DNA of 10,625 nt, taken from the NCBI GenBank assembly GCA_900544645.1, contig UQWG01000058.1:1-10625 (forward strand), written 5' to 3'. Made by a program: the position numbers and the translations under genes. This DNA is from an uncultured Collinsella sp. GTDB lineage: Bacteria > Actinomycetota > Coriobacteriia > Coriobacteriales > Coriobacteriaceae. This document shows, in pieces, positions 1-5,807 of the stretch. Below the pieces are notes generated by a model, which searched no databases, was not told where the DNA came from, and saw only the letters and a program-made list of their open reading frames with translations. The first letter of the stretch is position 1, and every line of letters starts with the position of its first letter.

Positions 1-30
1 AAAAAAGGGGACGTGGAAACCACGTCCCCT
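1..30 (-). terminator. Rho-independent terminator after jag
   Basis: Seen directly: an 11-bp perfect stem (6-16 paired with 20-30, AGGGGACGTGG against CCACGTCCCCT) with a 3-base loop. Read on the minus strand, it is followed by a run of six T (6 to 1). It lies about 20 bases beyond the jag stop and would end the rpmH-rnpA-yidD-yidC-jag transcript. The plus-strand side has no T-run, so it should act in the minus direction only. Confidence 0.9.
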
Positions 31-49
31 TAGCATAAGCTCGAGAAGA

Positions 50-619
50 TTATCGAGCAACAATCACCACATGGCGATCAGGGTCAGAACCCTCAGAATG
101 AGTATCGACGGCATCATTGCCACGAAGTGCAATGTGAACCAGTCGACGCTCGTAGGCATTCATGGGCGGAAGCGAAACACTCTTATGAGTGCGGATGGCA
201 CGCTCGGCAGCAGACTGAGCCATGGAAGCAACCTTGTCCTGACGGCGACTCTTGTATCCCTCTACGTCCACTACAACCGGATACCTAAAGCCAAGTTTGC
301 GGCTCACCAGCAAAGAGAACATAACCTGAAGGGCATCAAGGGTGCGACCATGACGGCCAATGAGAACAGCAAGGTCGGGAGCCGTTGCATCCAAAATCAG
401 CTCACCCTCGTCGCCCTCATACTCATCGATAGGAGAGTTGGCGGCATCGAAGTGCGAAAGGATGGAACGCAGGATGGAAATCGCAACATCGGCAATGGTG
501 TCGAGCTCCTCATCGGTCAGCTCTTCACCAGCCTTGTAGCGCTGTGCAATCTCGGGATAATCGCCCGCGACCTGCGGGGCAACCTCCTCAAGCATATCCT
601 CGATGATCTCTTCAGACAT
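50..619 (-). CDS. jag: Jag/KhpB-type RNA-binding protein (KH + R3H domains)
   Basis: A 189-residue cytoplasmic RNA-binding protein of the Jag/KhpB (SpoIIIJ-associated) family, encoded next to yidC as usual. An acidic N-terminal region (about 1-75) is followed by a KH-like domain with the GxxG loop GRHG (88-91). A C-terminal R3H domain follows, with the Arg-x3-His signature (R158 to H162 in ERRLVH). The Jag_N domain found in many Firmicutes is absent, as is common in actinobacteria. The start is the ATG at 619, preceded by GGAG (626-629) six bases upstream. A TTG four codons earlier overlaps that ribosome binding site and is unlikely. Family role: binding of structured RNAs, with links to cell division and envelope synthesis in Gram-positives; the RNA targets here are unknown. 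It is the last gene of the operon before the terminator. Confidence 0.93.
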   Translation of the reverse strand: MSEEIIEDMLEEVAPQVAGDYPEIAQRYKAGEELTDEELDTIADVAISILRSILSHFDAANSPIDEYEGDEGELILDATAPDLAVLIGRHGRTLDALQVMFSLLVSRKLGFRYPVVVDVEGYKSRRQDKVASMAQSAAERAIRTHKSVSLPPMNAYERRLVHIALRGNDAVDTHSEGSDPDRHVVIVAR

Positions 620-663
620 AACGTACTCCAAAAGTTAGGTACCTAAATAAGATTGATATCCCG

Positions 664-1434
664 TTACTTCTTCTTGTGCGGGCGCGGCTTCTTCTCTCGA
701 CGAATGACCTCAACCTGCAGCGGAGCGTTCTTAAGACGCTCCTCCTCATCGGCCTTCGCCTTGTCGATGACCTTCTGCGTCACAAAAATCTGCTGGATAA
801 CCTGCCAAGCAGACGAGACGTCGTAGTACAGCAGAACACCAACGGGAAGGCTCCAGCCCATCCAAAGCATCATGACCGTCATGACAACGGCCATCATACG
901 CATGCTCTGAGCCTGCTGGCCGGTCTGGTTGCGCGACATATAGAGCTGCGGAATCAGGGTCAGGACGGCGAACAGGATCAGGCAAACCAGCACAGGCAGT
1001 GCAACCATAAAGCCATCGGCAAAGGAAGCGCTCGGCGTGGTGGTCAGGTCGGGCAGGATGTTGAAGAACGAGAACGTGCCGTCGTTAAAGTACTGCGGCA
1101 GGTTGCGCAGCAATGTAAACAGGGCGAACAGGATAGGCATCTGAATCAGCAGCGGCAGACAGCCAGCCATGGGGTTGAACTTGTTCTCGCTGTAGAACTT
1201 CTGCATCTCCTCGGCCTGACGCTGGGGATCGTCGGCATAGCGCTCCTGGATCTCGAGCATCTTGGGCTGCAGCACCTGCATGCGAGCCGTCGACTTGGTC
1301 GACTTGAGCATGAGCGGCGTCAGCAGCAGACGGATGATGACCACCAAGATGATGATGGACAGGCCCCAGTCGACCGCAAAGGTCTGGATGAGCTTGAGCA
1401 GCTCGAAAAGGATGTTAACGATCCAATCCCACAT
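664..1434 (-). CDS. yidC: Membrane protein insertase YidC/Oxa1/Alb3 family
   Basis: A 256-residue polytopic inner-membrane insertase that places proteins in the membrane alone or with SecYEG. Hydrophobic segments lie at about 12-42, 88-110, 142-165 and 178-215. The conserved groove arginine is R35, in the context VIIRLLLTPL. The family signature NPMAGCLPLLIQMPILFALF (87-106) is present. The cytoplasmic hairpin between the first two segments (about 45-85) is charged. The C-terminal tail is very basic (ends PHKKK), as in YidC/Oxa1 proteins that touch ribosomes. There is no N-terminal lipobox or large periplasmic domain, so it is the short Gram-positive form. The ATG at 1434 has GGAGG at about 1445-1449. 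It lies downstream of yidD and upstream of jag in the operon. Confidence 0.96.
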   Translation of the reverse strand: MWDWIVNILFELLKLIQTFAVDWGLSIIILVVIIRLLLTPLMLKSTKSTARMQVLQPKMLEIQERYADDPQRQAEEMQKFYSENKFNPMAGCLPLLIQMPILFALFTLLRNLPQYFNDGTFSFFNILPDLTTTPSASFADGFMVALPVLVCLILFAVLTLIPQLYMSRNQTGQQAQSMRMMAVVMTVMMLWMGWSLPVGVLLYYDVSSAWQVIQQIFVTQKVIDKAKADEEERLKNAPLQVEVIRREKKPRPHKKK

Positions 1435-1463
1435 GTAAGTTTTCCTCCGATAGCGAGTGCCCG

Positions 1464-1688
1464 CTAGGGCACAGGGTCATAACCGCCGACGTGCAGGGGA
1501 TTGCAGCGAGCGATGCGCCTCACGGCAAGCCAGCAGCCTCTCAAAACACCGTGCTTCTCAATCGCCTGGATGGCGTATTGCGAGCACGTTGGGTAATAAA
1601 TGCAGGCGTCAGGCAATAAGGGCGAAATAACCTGTTGATATATGCGAATAGGAGCGATGGCAACACGTCGCAAAACGTGATTGCTCAT
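1464..1688 (-). CDS. yidD: Membrane protein insertion efficiency factor YidD
   Basis: A 74-residue YidD (DUF37) protein, a small membrane-associated helper of YidC-dependent insertion. The diagnostic motifs are visible: an N-terminal amphipathic stretch (RRVAIAPIRIYQQVISPLLP), YYPTCSQYA with its cysteine (about 31-39), and the C-terminal RCNPLHVGGYDPVP. The ATG at 1688 overlaps the rnpA stop codon (ATGA, 1685-1688), so translation is probably coupled. The gene order rnpA-yidD-yidC is the usual one. Confidence 0.95.
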   Translation of the reverse strand: MSNHVLRRVAIAPIRIYQQVISPLLPDACIYYPTCSQYAIQAIEKHGVLRGCWLAVRRIARCNPLHVGGYDPVP

Positions 1689-2023
1689 CGCTCCTCCCCG
1701 GCAACGCCGGCGCGCTTCATAAGCGAACGCAACGCCTTGTCCATCTCCTGCGGCGAGGAAACCCTCGTCTTGGGAGTTGCAAACAAGATGATGTCATAAC
1801 CCGCAACGGGAAATCCACAGCTGCGGGCGGCCTCGCGCATCACACGCTTAGAACGGTTGCGCACGACAGCACAACCGAGCCGTTTAGCACCAACGAAGGC
1901 GACCCTTCCGGAGTCGCCTTCGCCAACCGATTCACATATGGTCATTCGAATCAGAGGGTGATTGAAACGACGCCCCTGACTGAACACATGCTCGAAATCT
2001 TGCCGAGACTTAATAGTCTTCAT
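1685..2023 (-). CDS. rnpA: Ribonuclease P protein component
   Basis: The 112-residue protein subunit of RNase P, which works with the M1/RnpB RNA to mature tRNA 5' ends. The family signature RNRSKRVMREA lies at about residues 56-66, after the N-terminal strand region (FEHVFSQGRRF). The protein is basic and of normal length. The ATG at 2023 begins 20 bases after the rpmH stop. There is no clear Shine-Dalgarno sequence before it, so translation may rely on coupling with rpmH. The rnpB RNA gene is not in this window. Confidence 0.96.
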   Translation of the reverse strand: MKTIKSRQDFEHVFSQGRRFNHPLIRMTICESVGEGDSGRVAFVGAKRLGCAVVRNRSKRVMREAARSCGFPVAGYDIILFATPKTRVSSPQEMDKALRSLMKRAGVAGEER

Positions 2024-2043
2024 GCGAGATGTGTGTATCGCTG

Positions 2044-2178
2044 CTAGACAGTGAGACGCTTGCGGCCCTTGGCGCGACGACGGGCGAGCACGGCACGACC
2101 ACCCTTAGTGGCCATACGGGCACGGAAGCCATGGGTCTTGGCACGCTTACGCTTATTAGGCTGATACGTACGCTTCAT
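2044..2178 (-). CDS. rpmH: 50S ribosomal protein L34
   Basis: A 44-residue, very basic ribosomal protein L34 (MKRTYQPNKRKRAKTHGF at the start; GRKRLTV at the end). It is the first gene of the leftward operon. The start is fixed by the universal MKRTYQP opening and by a strong AGGAGG at 2187-2192, eight bases before the ATG at 2178. The reading frame stays open for 20 more codons upstream, but that part (rich in Ser and Ala) is 5' leader, not protein. Transcription is probably from the promoter at 2251-2280. Confidence 0.97.
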   Translation of the reverse strand: MKRTYQPNKRKRAKTHGFRARMATKGGRAVLARRRAKGRKRLTV

Positions 2179-2206
2179 CTTAAGTTCCTCCTGCTGCATT
2201 TCGAGT

Positions 2207-2224
2207 GTCCGCGGGGACGCGGAC
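2207..2224 (-). promoter_or_regulatory. GC-rich hairpin in the rpmH leader
   Basis: Seen directly: a perfect 7-bp inverted repeat (GTCCGCG and CGCGGAC) around a 4-base loop, inside the predicted rpmH 5' leader and about 15 bases upstream of its ribosome binding site. It lacks a following T-run, so it is not a classical terminator. It might affect leader stability or translation; no function is shown. Confidence 0.4.
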
Positions 2225-2250
2225 GCAGATATAGACACGTGAGCTTGAAG

Positions 2251-2280
2251 ATTGTAGGGAAATCAATGTTCAAATGTCAA
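2251..2280 (-). promoter_or_regulatory. Sigma70-type promoter of the rpmH-rnpA-yidD-yidC-jag operon
   Basis: On the minus strand a perfect -35 TTGACA (2275-2280), an 18-bp spacer and a -10 TACAAT (2251-2256, five of six consensus bases). This predicts transcription starting near 2244 and a leader of about 65 bases before the rpmH ATG. It is the best promoter match I found in the window. It lies about 90 bases from the first DnaA-box-like element, so DnaA binding could influence it. Confidence 0.82.
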
Positions 2281-2367
2281 GAAATCAAAGGTAAAAGGTT
2301 GCGCAGTTCACACGGTTCCCCCATAAGCCAAGCTCGATTTAGCGGTGCATGGCAACTTTTCACGATA

Positions 2368-2389
2368 TTTCATCGAGTTTTCAACAGGT
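2368..2389 (+). repeat. Extended DnaA-box-like element, copy 1
   Basis: Pattern TTTY, four variable bases, then AGTTTTCAACAGGT. The core 9-mer TTTTCAACA is at 2378-2386. Compared with the classical DnaA box TTWTNCACA it differs only at position 6 (A instead of C). The same 14-base core occurs at 2429-2442 and, inverted, at 5629-5642. Confidence 0.65.
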
Positions 2390-2420
2390 CATGTTGGCAA
2401 TGTTGAGAACTTTTCGTCCG

Positions 2421-2442
2421 TTTTCCAAAGTTTTCAACAGGT
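2421..2442 (+). repeat. Extended DnaA-box-like element, copy 2
   Basis: Same pattern as copy 1, with core TTTTCAACA at 2431-2439. It is preceded ten bases earlier by a weaker box-like TTTTCCAAA (2421-2429), which gives a tandem helical spacing. It is also part of a longer 23-base segment (2428-2450) that recurs with four changes at 5693-5715 in the dnaA-dnaN gap. Confidence 0.65.
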
Positions 2443-2523
2443 TTTGAAAGTTTGTCGAAAGATGAGAAACATTGCACGGTGAGCTACTATTTGTTCGAAA
2501 CCTTTTGGAAGATTGCGAGCGGC

Positions 2524-3876
2524 ATGTCTGACGACTTTTACACCATGGTCGATTCCGGAGACCCGGCACCCGACAACGAGCACATCACCGGCGTGCGCGA
2601 AGAGCGTGACGAAGGTGAACAGACGACAACGCAGGCGCCAAAAGCCATGTACGCCGCGCGCATCGCCGTCTATGACGACATGCTGTCGACACCGCGTGTG
2701 ATCGTCATTGATCCGCAAGATGTCCGCACGTATTTGGAAGAGACGACCAACACCGTCTACCAGTGCATGAAAGAACAAGGTGGCCATATCTCGCTCATGG
2801 TCATCCGCGAGATTGTCGAAAACTTTATCCACGCACACTTTGCAGAGCCCATCATCTCGATTCTGGACGGCGGAGACACCATCCGCTTTGCTGACCAAGG
2901 ACCCGGCATCGACGACAAGGAACGCGCTTTCGACTTTGGCGTTACCAGCGCAAACAGCAAGATGAAGCGCTATATCCGTGGAACCGGAGCAGGGTTTCCC
3001 ATGGTGCAGGAGTATTTGGAAAACGCCGGCGGTGCCGTATCCATCGAGGACAACATGGGCAACGGCACCGTGGTTACGGTAAGCCTGAACCCTAAACGCG
3101 TGCAGGAAATCGAGCGTGCCGGCGGACGCGGTGCTGCCGTGCGGCCCGAGACGGAGCAGCCCACATATCCCCTGCCGGGAGCTTTTGCGCAGCAGCCCAT
3201 GGCAACGCAGCAGATGCAGCCCCCCGTGGGGCAGATGCAGCAGCCCGGAATACTTCCCACACAAGAGCCCCAGGCGGCATCTATGTCGATGACGCCAAAC
3301 ATGCCAGAGGCCATGCCGCTGGCAGATCAGGATGCAGCAGCAATGCAGCAGGCGACGGGGGCACCGGGTGGCCAGCAAATGGGCTATCAGCCGTACCAAC
3401 GGGGATATCCATATCAGCAGATGCCGCCACTGGGGTATGGCCAGCAGATCCCGCAGCAGTACCAGCAGGGATATCAGCAGCCGTACCAGCAGATGCCGCA
3501 GCAGCAGTACAACCCCTGGGCCCAACAGATGCCTCTGCAGCCTTACCAACAGTGGCCTCAAAGTTTTCAACAGCAAATGCCGCCGATGCAGAGTTCTCAA
3601 CAACCAGCAGCTCAAATGATGTATCCTAATGCAGCAAATCAGTATGCGCAGCCACAACCGGACGTGTTCGTAAGCGATCGCGGCAACGCCGCGCTGGGCT
3701 ATCTGGCGCAAAATCAAGCGTGCGGTGCAACCGATCTGGCGAGGGCGTTTGGAAACTCGGCCCCCACTTGGTCACGCACGCTCAATGACTTGGCGCAGGC
3801 CGGCTTGGTCATCAAGCATGGCCAGAAATACCATCTGACCGAACTCGGCGCCGCTCGCGTGCGAGCTCAGAGCTAA
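2524..3876 (+). CDS. GHKL-type ATPase with Gln-rich linker and C-terminal winged helix, unknown function
   Basis: A 450-residue protein that I do not recognise as a named family. Numbering from the ATG at 2524, an acidic N-terminus (about 1-40) precedes a GHKL (HATPase_c) domain at about 45-190. The N-box is REIVENFIHAHF (E96, N100), the G1 box DQGPG (124-128), the G2 box RGTGAGF (152-158), and NGTVVTVSL closes the fold. No histidine-phosphoacceptor domain, receiver or membrane segment is seen, so it is not a classical sensor kinase. Residues about 205-378 form a disordered Gln/Pro/Met/Tyr-rich linker. The last 70 residues resemble a MarR-like winged helix (helix ATDLARAFG, recognition helix around SAPTWSRTLNDLAQAGL, wing KHGQKYHLTELG). 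The stop lies 15 bases before dnaA, which implies co-transcription. Start choice is uncertain: TTG 2452, GTG 2479 and ATG 2524 are in frame and none has a strong Shine-Dalgarno sequence. A role in regulating dnaA or the origin is inference from location and domains. Confidence 0.85.
   Translation: MSDDFYTMVDSGDPAPDNEHITGVREERDEGEQTTTQAPKAMYAARIAVYDDMLSTPRVIVIDPQDVRTYLEETTNTVYQCMKEQGGHISLMVIREIVENFIHAHFAEPIISILDGGDTIRFADQGPGIDDKERAFDFGVTSANSKMKRYIRGTGAGFPMVQEYLENAGGAVSIEDNMGNGTVVTVSLNPKRVQEIERAGGRGAAVRPETEQPTYPLPGAFAQQPMATQQMQPPVGQMQQPGILPTQEPQAASMSMTPNMPEAMPLADQDAAAMQQATGAPGGQQMGYQPYQRGYPYQQMPPLGYGQQIPQQYQQGYQQPYQQMPQQQYNPWAQQMPLQPYQQWPQSFQQQMPPMQSSQQPAAQMMYPNAANQYAQPQPDVFVSDRGNAALGYLAQNQACGATDLARAFGNSAPTWSRTLNDLAQAGLVIKHGQKYHLTELGAARVRAQS
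3564..3602 (+). other. Pair of DnaA-box-like 9-mers inside the ATPase gene
   Basis: TTTTCAACA at 3564-3572 (in the context AGTTTTCAACAG) and TTCTCAACA at 3594-3602 lie exactly 30 bp apart in the Gln-rich coding part. Both variants also occur in the upstream non-coding module. The glutamine codons here are CAA-CAG/CAA-CAA, whereas CAG dominates just upstream. Glutamine-rich coding alone could produce CAACA by chance, so functional binding is uncertain. Confidence 0.3.
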
Positions 3877-3891
3877 AGAACGGGAGAGACA

Positions 3892-5616
3892 GTGGACGAG
3901 GAAGCAAGCATCATCCTGGGGGATGCCATCGCCTTTTGCCAGCGCGACGGCCAAGATGCACGCCTCATCAACATGCTGGGGCAATCGCGGGCCATAAGCC
4001 TGACCGAAGATACGCTCACGATCGAGGCCCCCTCGCGCTTTGCCATCGCGCAGCTCAAAAAGCATCAGCCGACTATTGAGGCCTATCTGGAAGAAATCGC
4101 CTTTGCACCGATCGCGCTCGACATCGTGGCACCGCAAGGCGCCGCAACGGAATCCGCTGCCGCGACGGCGCCCGCCACGGCTCCCGCCGCTTCCCCGGCG
4201 GCACCGACCTCCGCAGGCGACGTGCCGACAATCGAGCACCAGCACAGCGATGTTTCCCGTGAAACCATGGCACCGTTGCCGACCGCGGCGGCGACGTCAA
4301 CGAACGCACCCGTCACGCACATGCCTATCGCTCACGACGCAGCAGCGGGCGCGGATTCGGGCATTGCAATCAAGAACACGCTCTCGGCCGATGATTTTCG
4401 TCGCATGATGAACCAGATGAAGGGCGGAGCGCCGACTAAATCCACGCAAGCTGCGACCCCCGCTTCACCCATACCGGCGCCGACCGTGCCGGCCGAGCAG
4501 AATACGGATGGAGCCCCGCTCGCCGCGAACTCAAAATTTACCTTTGAGAACTTTGTCTACGGCCCCGAAAACAGCCATGCCTATCGCTCGGCACTCAAGT
4601 TTGCCGCCCTCGCGGACGAGCGCGGCACATGCACATCACTGTTCATCTACGGCAAATCGGGCCTGGGCAAGACGCACCTGCTGCTTGCCATCAAAAACGA
4701 GCTCGCCGAGAAGTCGCCCGAGATCAAGGTCAAGTATGCCAACTCCCAGGCATATCTGGACGACCTGATGACCGAGTTCGACCGCCAAAAGAAGAGCAAC
4801 GCCCCCATCATGCAGGCGTACCACGGCGTGGACGTGCTCATCATCGATGACATCCAAAACATCATCGGCAAGCGCGCGAGCGTGGACTACTTTTTCCAGC
4901 TCATGGACGAGTTCATCCGCAACAACAAGAAGGTCGTCATCGCGGCAGACCGCGCCCCCAAGGACCTGAGCATGGACGAGCGCCTGACCAGCCGCTTCAA
5001 CGCCGGCATGCTCTGCCTGGTCGCAGAGCCCAGCTACGAGATGAAATACAAGATCTTGCAGCGCTATTACGAGAACACCATCGTCGCCGCTCCCGAGGCA
5101 GGCGACGACTCGCTGCTGGCGGCCTATGGGGGCGACGGCGGGCACCTGACCGACGAGCACTTTAAACACATGGCCGAGGTCTCAGGCACCAACATCCGCG
5201 AACTCGAGAGCTTTTGCGAGCGCTGCGCCGGCGAGGCGGGCGACCGCGAGCGCGAGGGAGGGGGACTCACCTTTGACGATATCGACGCCATCGCCAGCCA
5301 GTACTTCGACACATCGGCCAAAAAGATCAACGTCCAGACGGTTCAGTCCGTCATCGAAGAGCAGTACGGCGTGACGCACGAGGAGCTCATCGGCCCGCGT
5401 CGCAACGCCAATATCGCCAAAGCACGCCATATCGCTATCTACCTTGCCATCGAAATGTGCGAGATGACGACCACGGCGGTAGGCGCCGAATTTGGCAACC
5501 GCAACCACTCGACCGTCAGCACGAGTTACAAAAAGGTCCAGAAGATGATCCAGGAAGACCGCACCGTCACCGAAGACCTCAAGTCGCTGCGCGATAAAAT
5601 TACACTGCGCTCGTAG
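3892..5616 (+). CDS. dnaA: Chromosomal replication initiator DnaA
   Basis: A 574-residue initiator that binds origin boxes, forms ATP-dependent filaments and opens the origin. Domain I is about 1-80. Domain II (about 81-212) is a long Ala/Pro/Thr-rich linker. The AAA+ domain begins at about 216 (FTFENFVYG) and has Walker A GKSGLGKTH (254-262), Walker B LIIDD (316-320) and the arginine region ERLTSRF (363-369). Domain IV is about 483-574. The recognition motif GGRDHTTV of typical DnaA reads GNRNHSTV here (535-542). By alignment to E. coli numbering this is D433N and T435S, with K415 to Ile and P423 to Thr also changed, while R399, H434 and T436 are kept. The start is GTG 3892 with GGGAG at 3882-3886. 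It follows the ATPase gene by 15 bases. Confidence 0.97.
   Translation: MDEEASIILGDAIAFCQRDGQDARLINMLGQSRAISLTEDTLTIEAPSRFAIAQLKKHQPTIEAYLEEIAFAPIALDIVAPQGAATESAAATAPATAPAASPAAPTSAGDVPTIEHQHSDVSRETMAPLPTAAATSTNAPVTHMPIAHDAAAGADSGIAIKNTLSADDFRRMMNQMKGGAPTKSTQAATPASPIPAPTVPAEQNTDGAPLAANSKFTFENFVYGPENSHAYRSALKFAALADERGTCTSLFIYGKSGLGKTHLLLAIKNELAEKSPEIKVKYANSQAYLDDLMTEFDRQKKSNAPIMQAYHGVDVLIIDDIQNIIGKRASVDYFFQLMDEFIRNNKKVVIAADRAPKDLSMDERLTSRFNAGMLCLVAEPSYEMKYKILQRYYENTIVAAPEAGDDSLLAAYGGDGGHLTDEHFKHMAEVSGTNIRELESFCERCAGEAGDREREGGGLTFDDIDAIASQYFDTSAKKINVQTVQSVIEEQYGVTHEELIGPRRNANIAKARHIAIYLAIEMCEMTTTAVGAEFGNRNHSTVSTSYKKVQKMIQEDRTVTEDLKSLRDKITLRS
4251..4266. promoter_or_regulatory. parS-like ParB binding site inside dnaA
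   Basis: TGTTTCCCGTGAAACC matches the widely conserved parS consensus TGTTTCACGTGAAACA at 14 of 16 bases. The differences are A7 to C and the last base. It encodes V-S-R-E-T in the poorly constrained linker of DnaA, a peptide parS sites inside genes can produce. parS sites cluster near origins and parAB usually lies close by, though not in this window. One palindrome base is broken, so occupancy by ParB is not assured. Confidence 0.55.
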
Positions 5617-5628
5617 GGAAATAGAGAC

Positions 5629-5650
5629 ACCTGTTGAAAACTTGTCGAAA
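5629..5650 (-). repeat. Extended DnaA-box-like element, copy 3 (inverted)
   Basis: On the minus strand this reads TTTC, GACA, then AGTTTTCAACAGGT, identical in its 14-base core to the two copies upstream of the ATPase gene. The core 9-mer is at 5632-5640. It begins only 13 bases after the dnaA stop and is the best-conserved box in the dnaA-dnaN gap. Confidence 0.65.
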
Positions 5651-5713
5651 CCACGGGCATAAGGTGTCTAAAACCCAATCCGCGGTGATGAAAAGTTTTG
5701 CGCAGGTTTTGAA

Positions 5714-5722
5714 CGTGGAAAA
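5714..5722 (-). promoter_or_regulatory. Near-classical DnaA box
   Basis: Minus-strand TTTTCCACG, one mismatch (last base) from the classical TTWTNCACA. It sits in an inverted-repeat setting: GGTTTT (5705-5710) and AAAACC (5719-5724) flank it. Confidence 0.5.
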
Positions 5723-5786
5723 CCACCCCTGTTGCACACAGGTTGCTGTCGATTCTCTTTCTGGGTCTGACCTGCGTCTTTGGGAG

Positions 5787-5795
5787 TAATCAACA
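5787..5795 (+). promoter_or_regulatory. Weak DnaA box beside the unwinding region
   Basis: TAATCAACA keeps the TCAACA half of the lineage-type box. It lies 12 bases upstream of the triplet array, the position expected for the box that directs a DnaA filament into the unwinding element. Confidence 0.4.
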
Positions 5796-5807
5796 GTTTC
5801 GTCAGTG

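Larger units (their letters stand above)
2281..2460. other. Upstream origin module (rpmH-side DnaA-box cluster)
   Basis: A non-coding stretch, AT-rich compared with the genes around it, between the rpmH promoter and the ATPase gene. It contains two direct copies of an extended box (2368-2389 and 2421-2442). It also holds a reverse-strand near match TTCTCAACA (2401-2409) and weaker look-alikes such as 2392-2400 and TTGTCGAAA at 2452-2460. In many bacteria the rpmH-dnaA gap carries DnaA boxes forming one half of a bipartite origin and/or the dnaA autoregulatory region. Here that role is inferred from position and repeats. I found no convincing promoter for the rightward operon, although one must lie in or near this stretch. 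Confidence 0.65.

Noticed and set aside
2179..2238. Extended L34 reading frame starting at 2238
   Set aside because: The extra residues are non-conserved and include the ribosome binding site. L34 starts at MKRTYQP.
3380..3560. Tandem repeats resembling a CRISPR or minisatellite
   Set aside because: The repetition is irregular and follows codons for Gln, Pro, Met and Tyr. There are no conserved repeats with unique spacers.
2434..3717. Long open frame on the minus strand opposite the ATPase gene
   Set aside because: It mirrors the CAG/CTG-rich linker, giving a Leu/Arg/His-rich product with no recognisable domain. The plus frame has clear ATPase motifs.
2524..3876. Classifying the ATPase gene as a histidine kinase or gyrB/mutL paralogue
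   Set aside because: There is no phosphoacceptor His helix, receiver, sensor or transmembrane segment, and no transducer or TOPRIM domain. Only the GHKL fold is shared.
5728..5742. Small inverted repeat CCTGT/ACAGG as a terminator after dnaA
   Set aside because: The stem is only five base pairs and has no following T-run, so termination is not supported.
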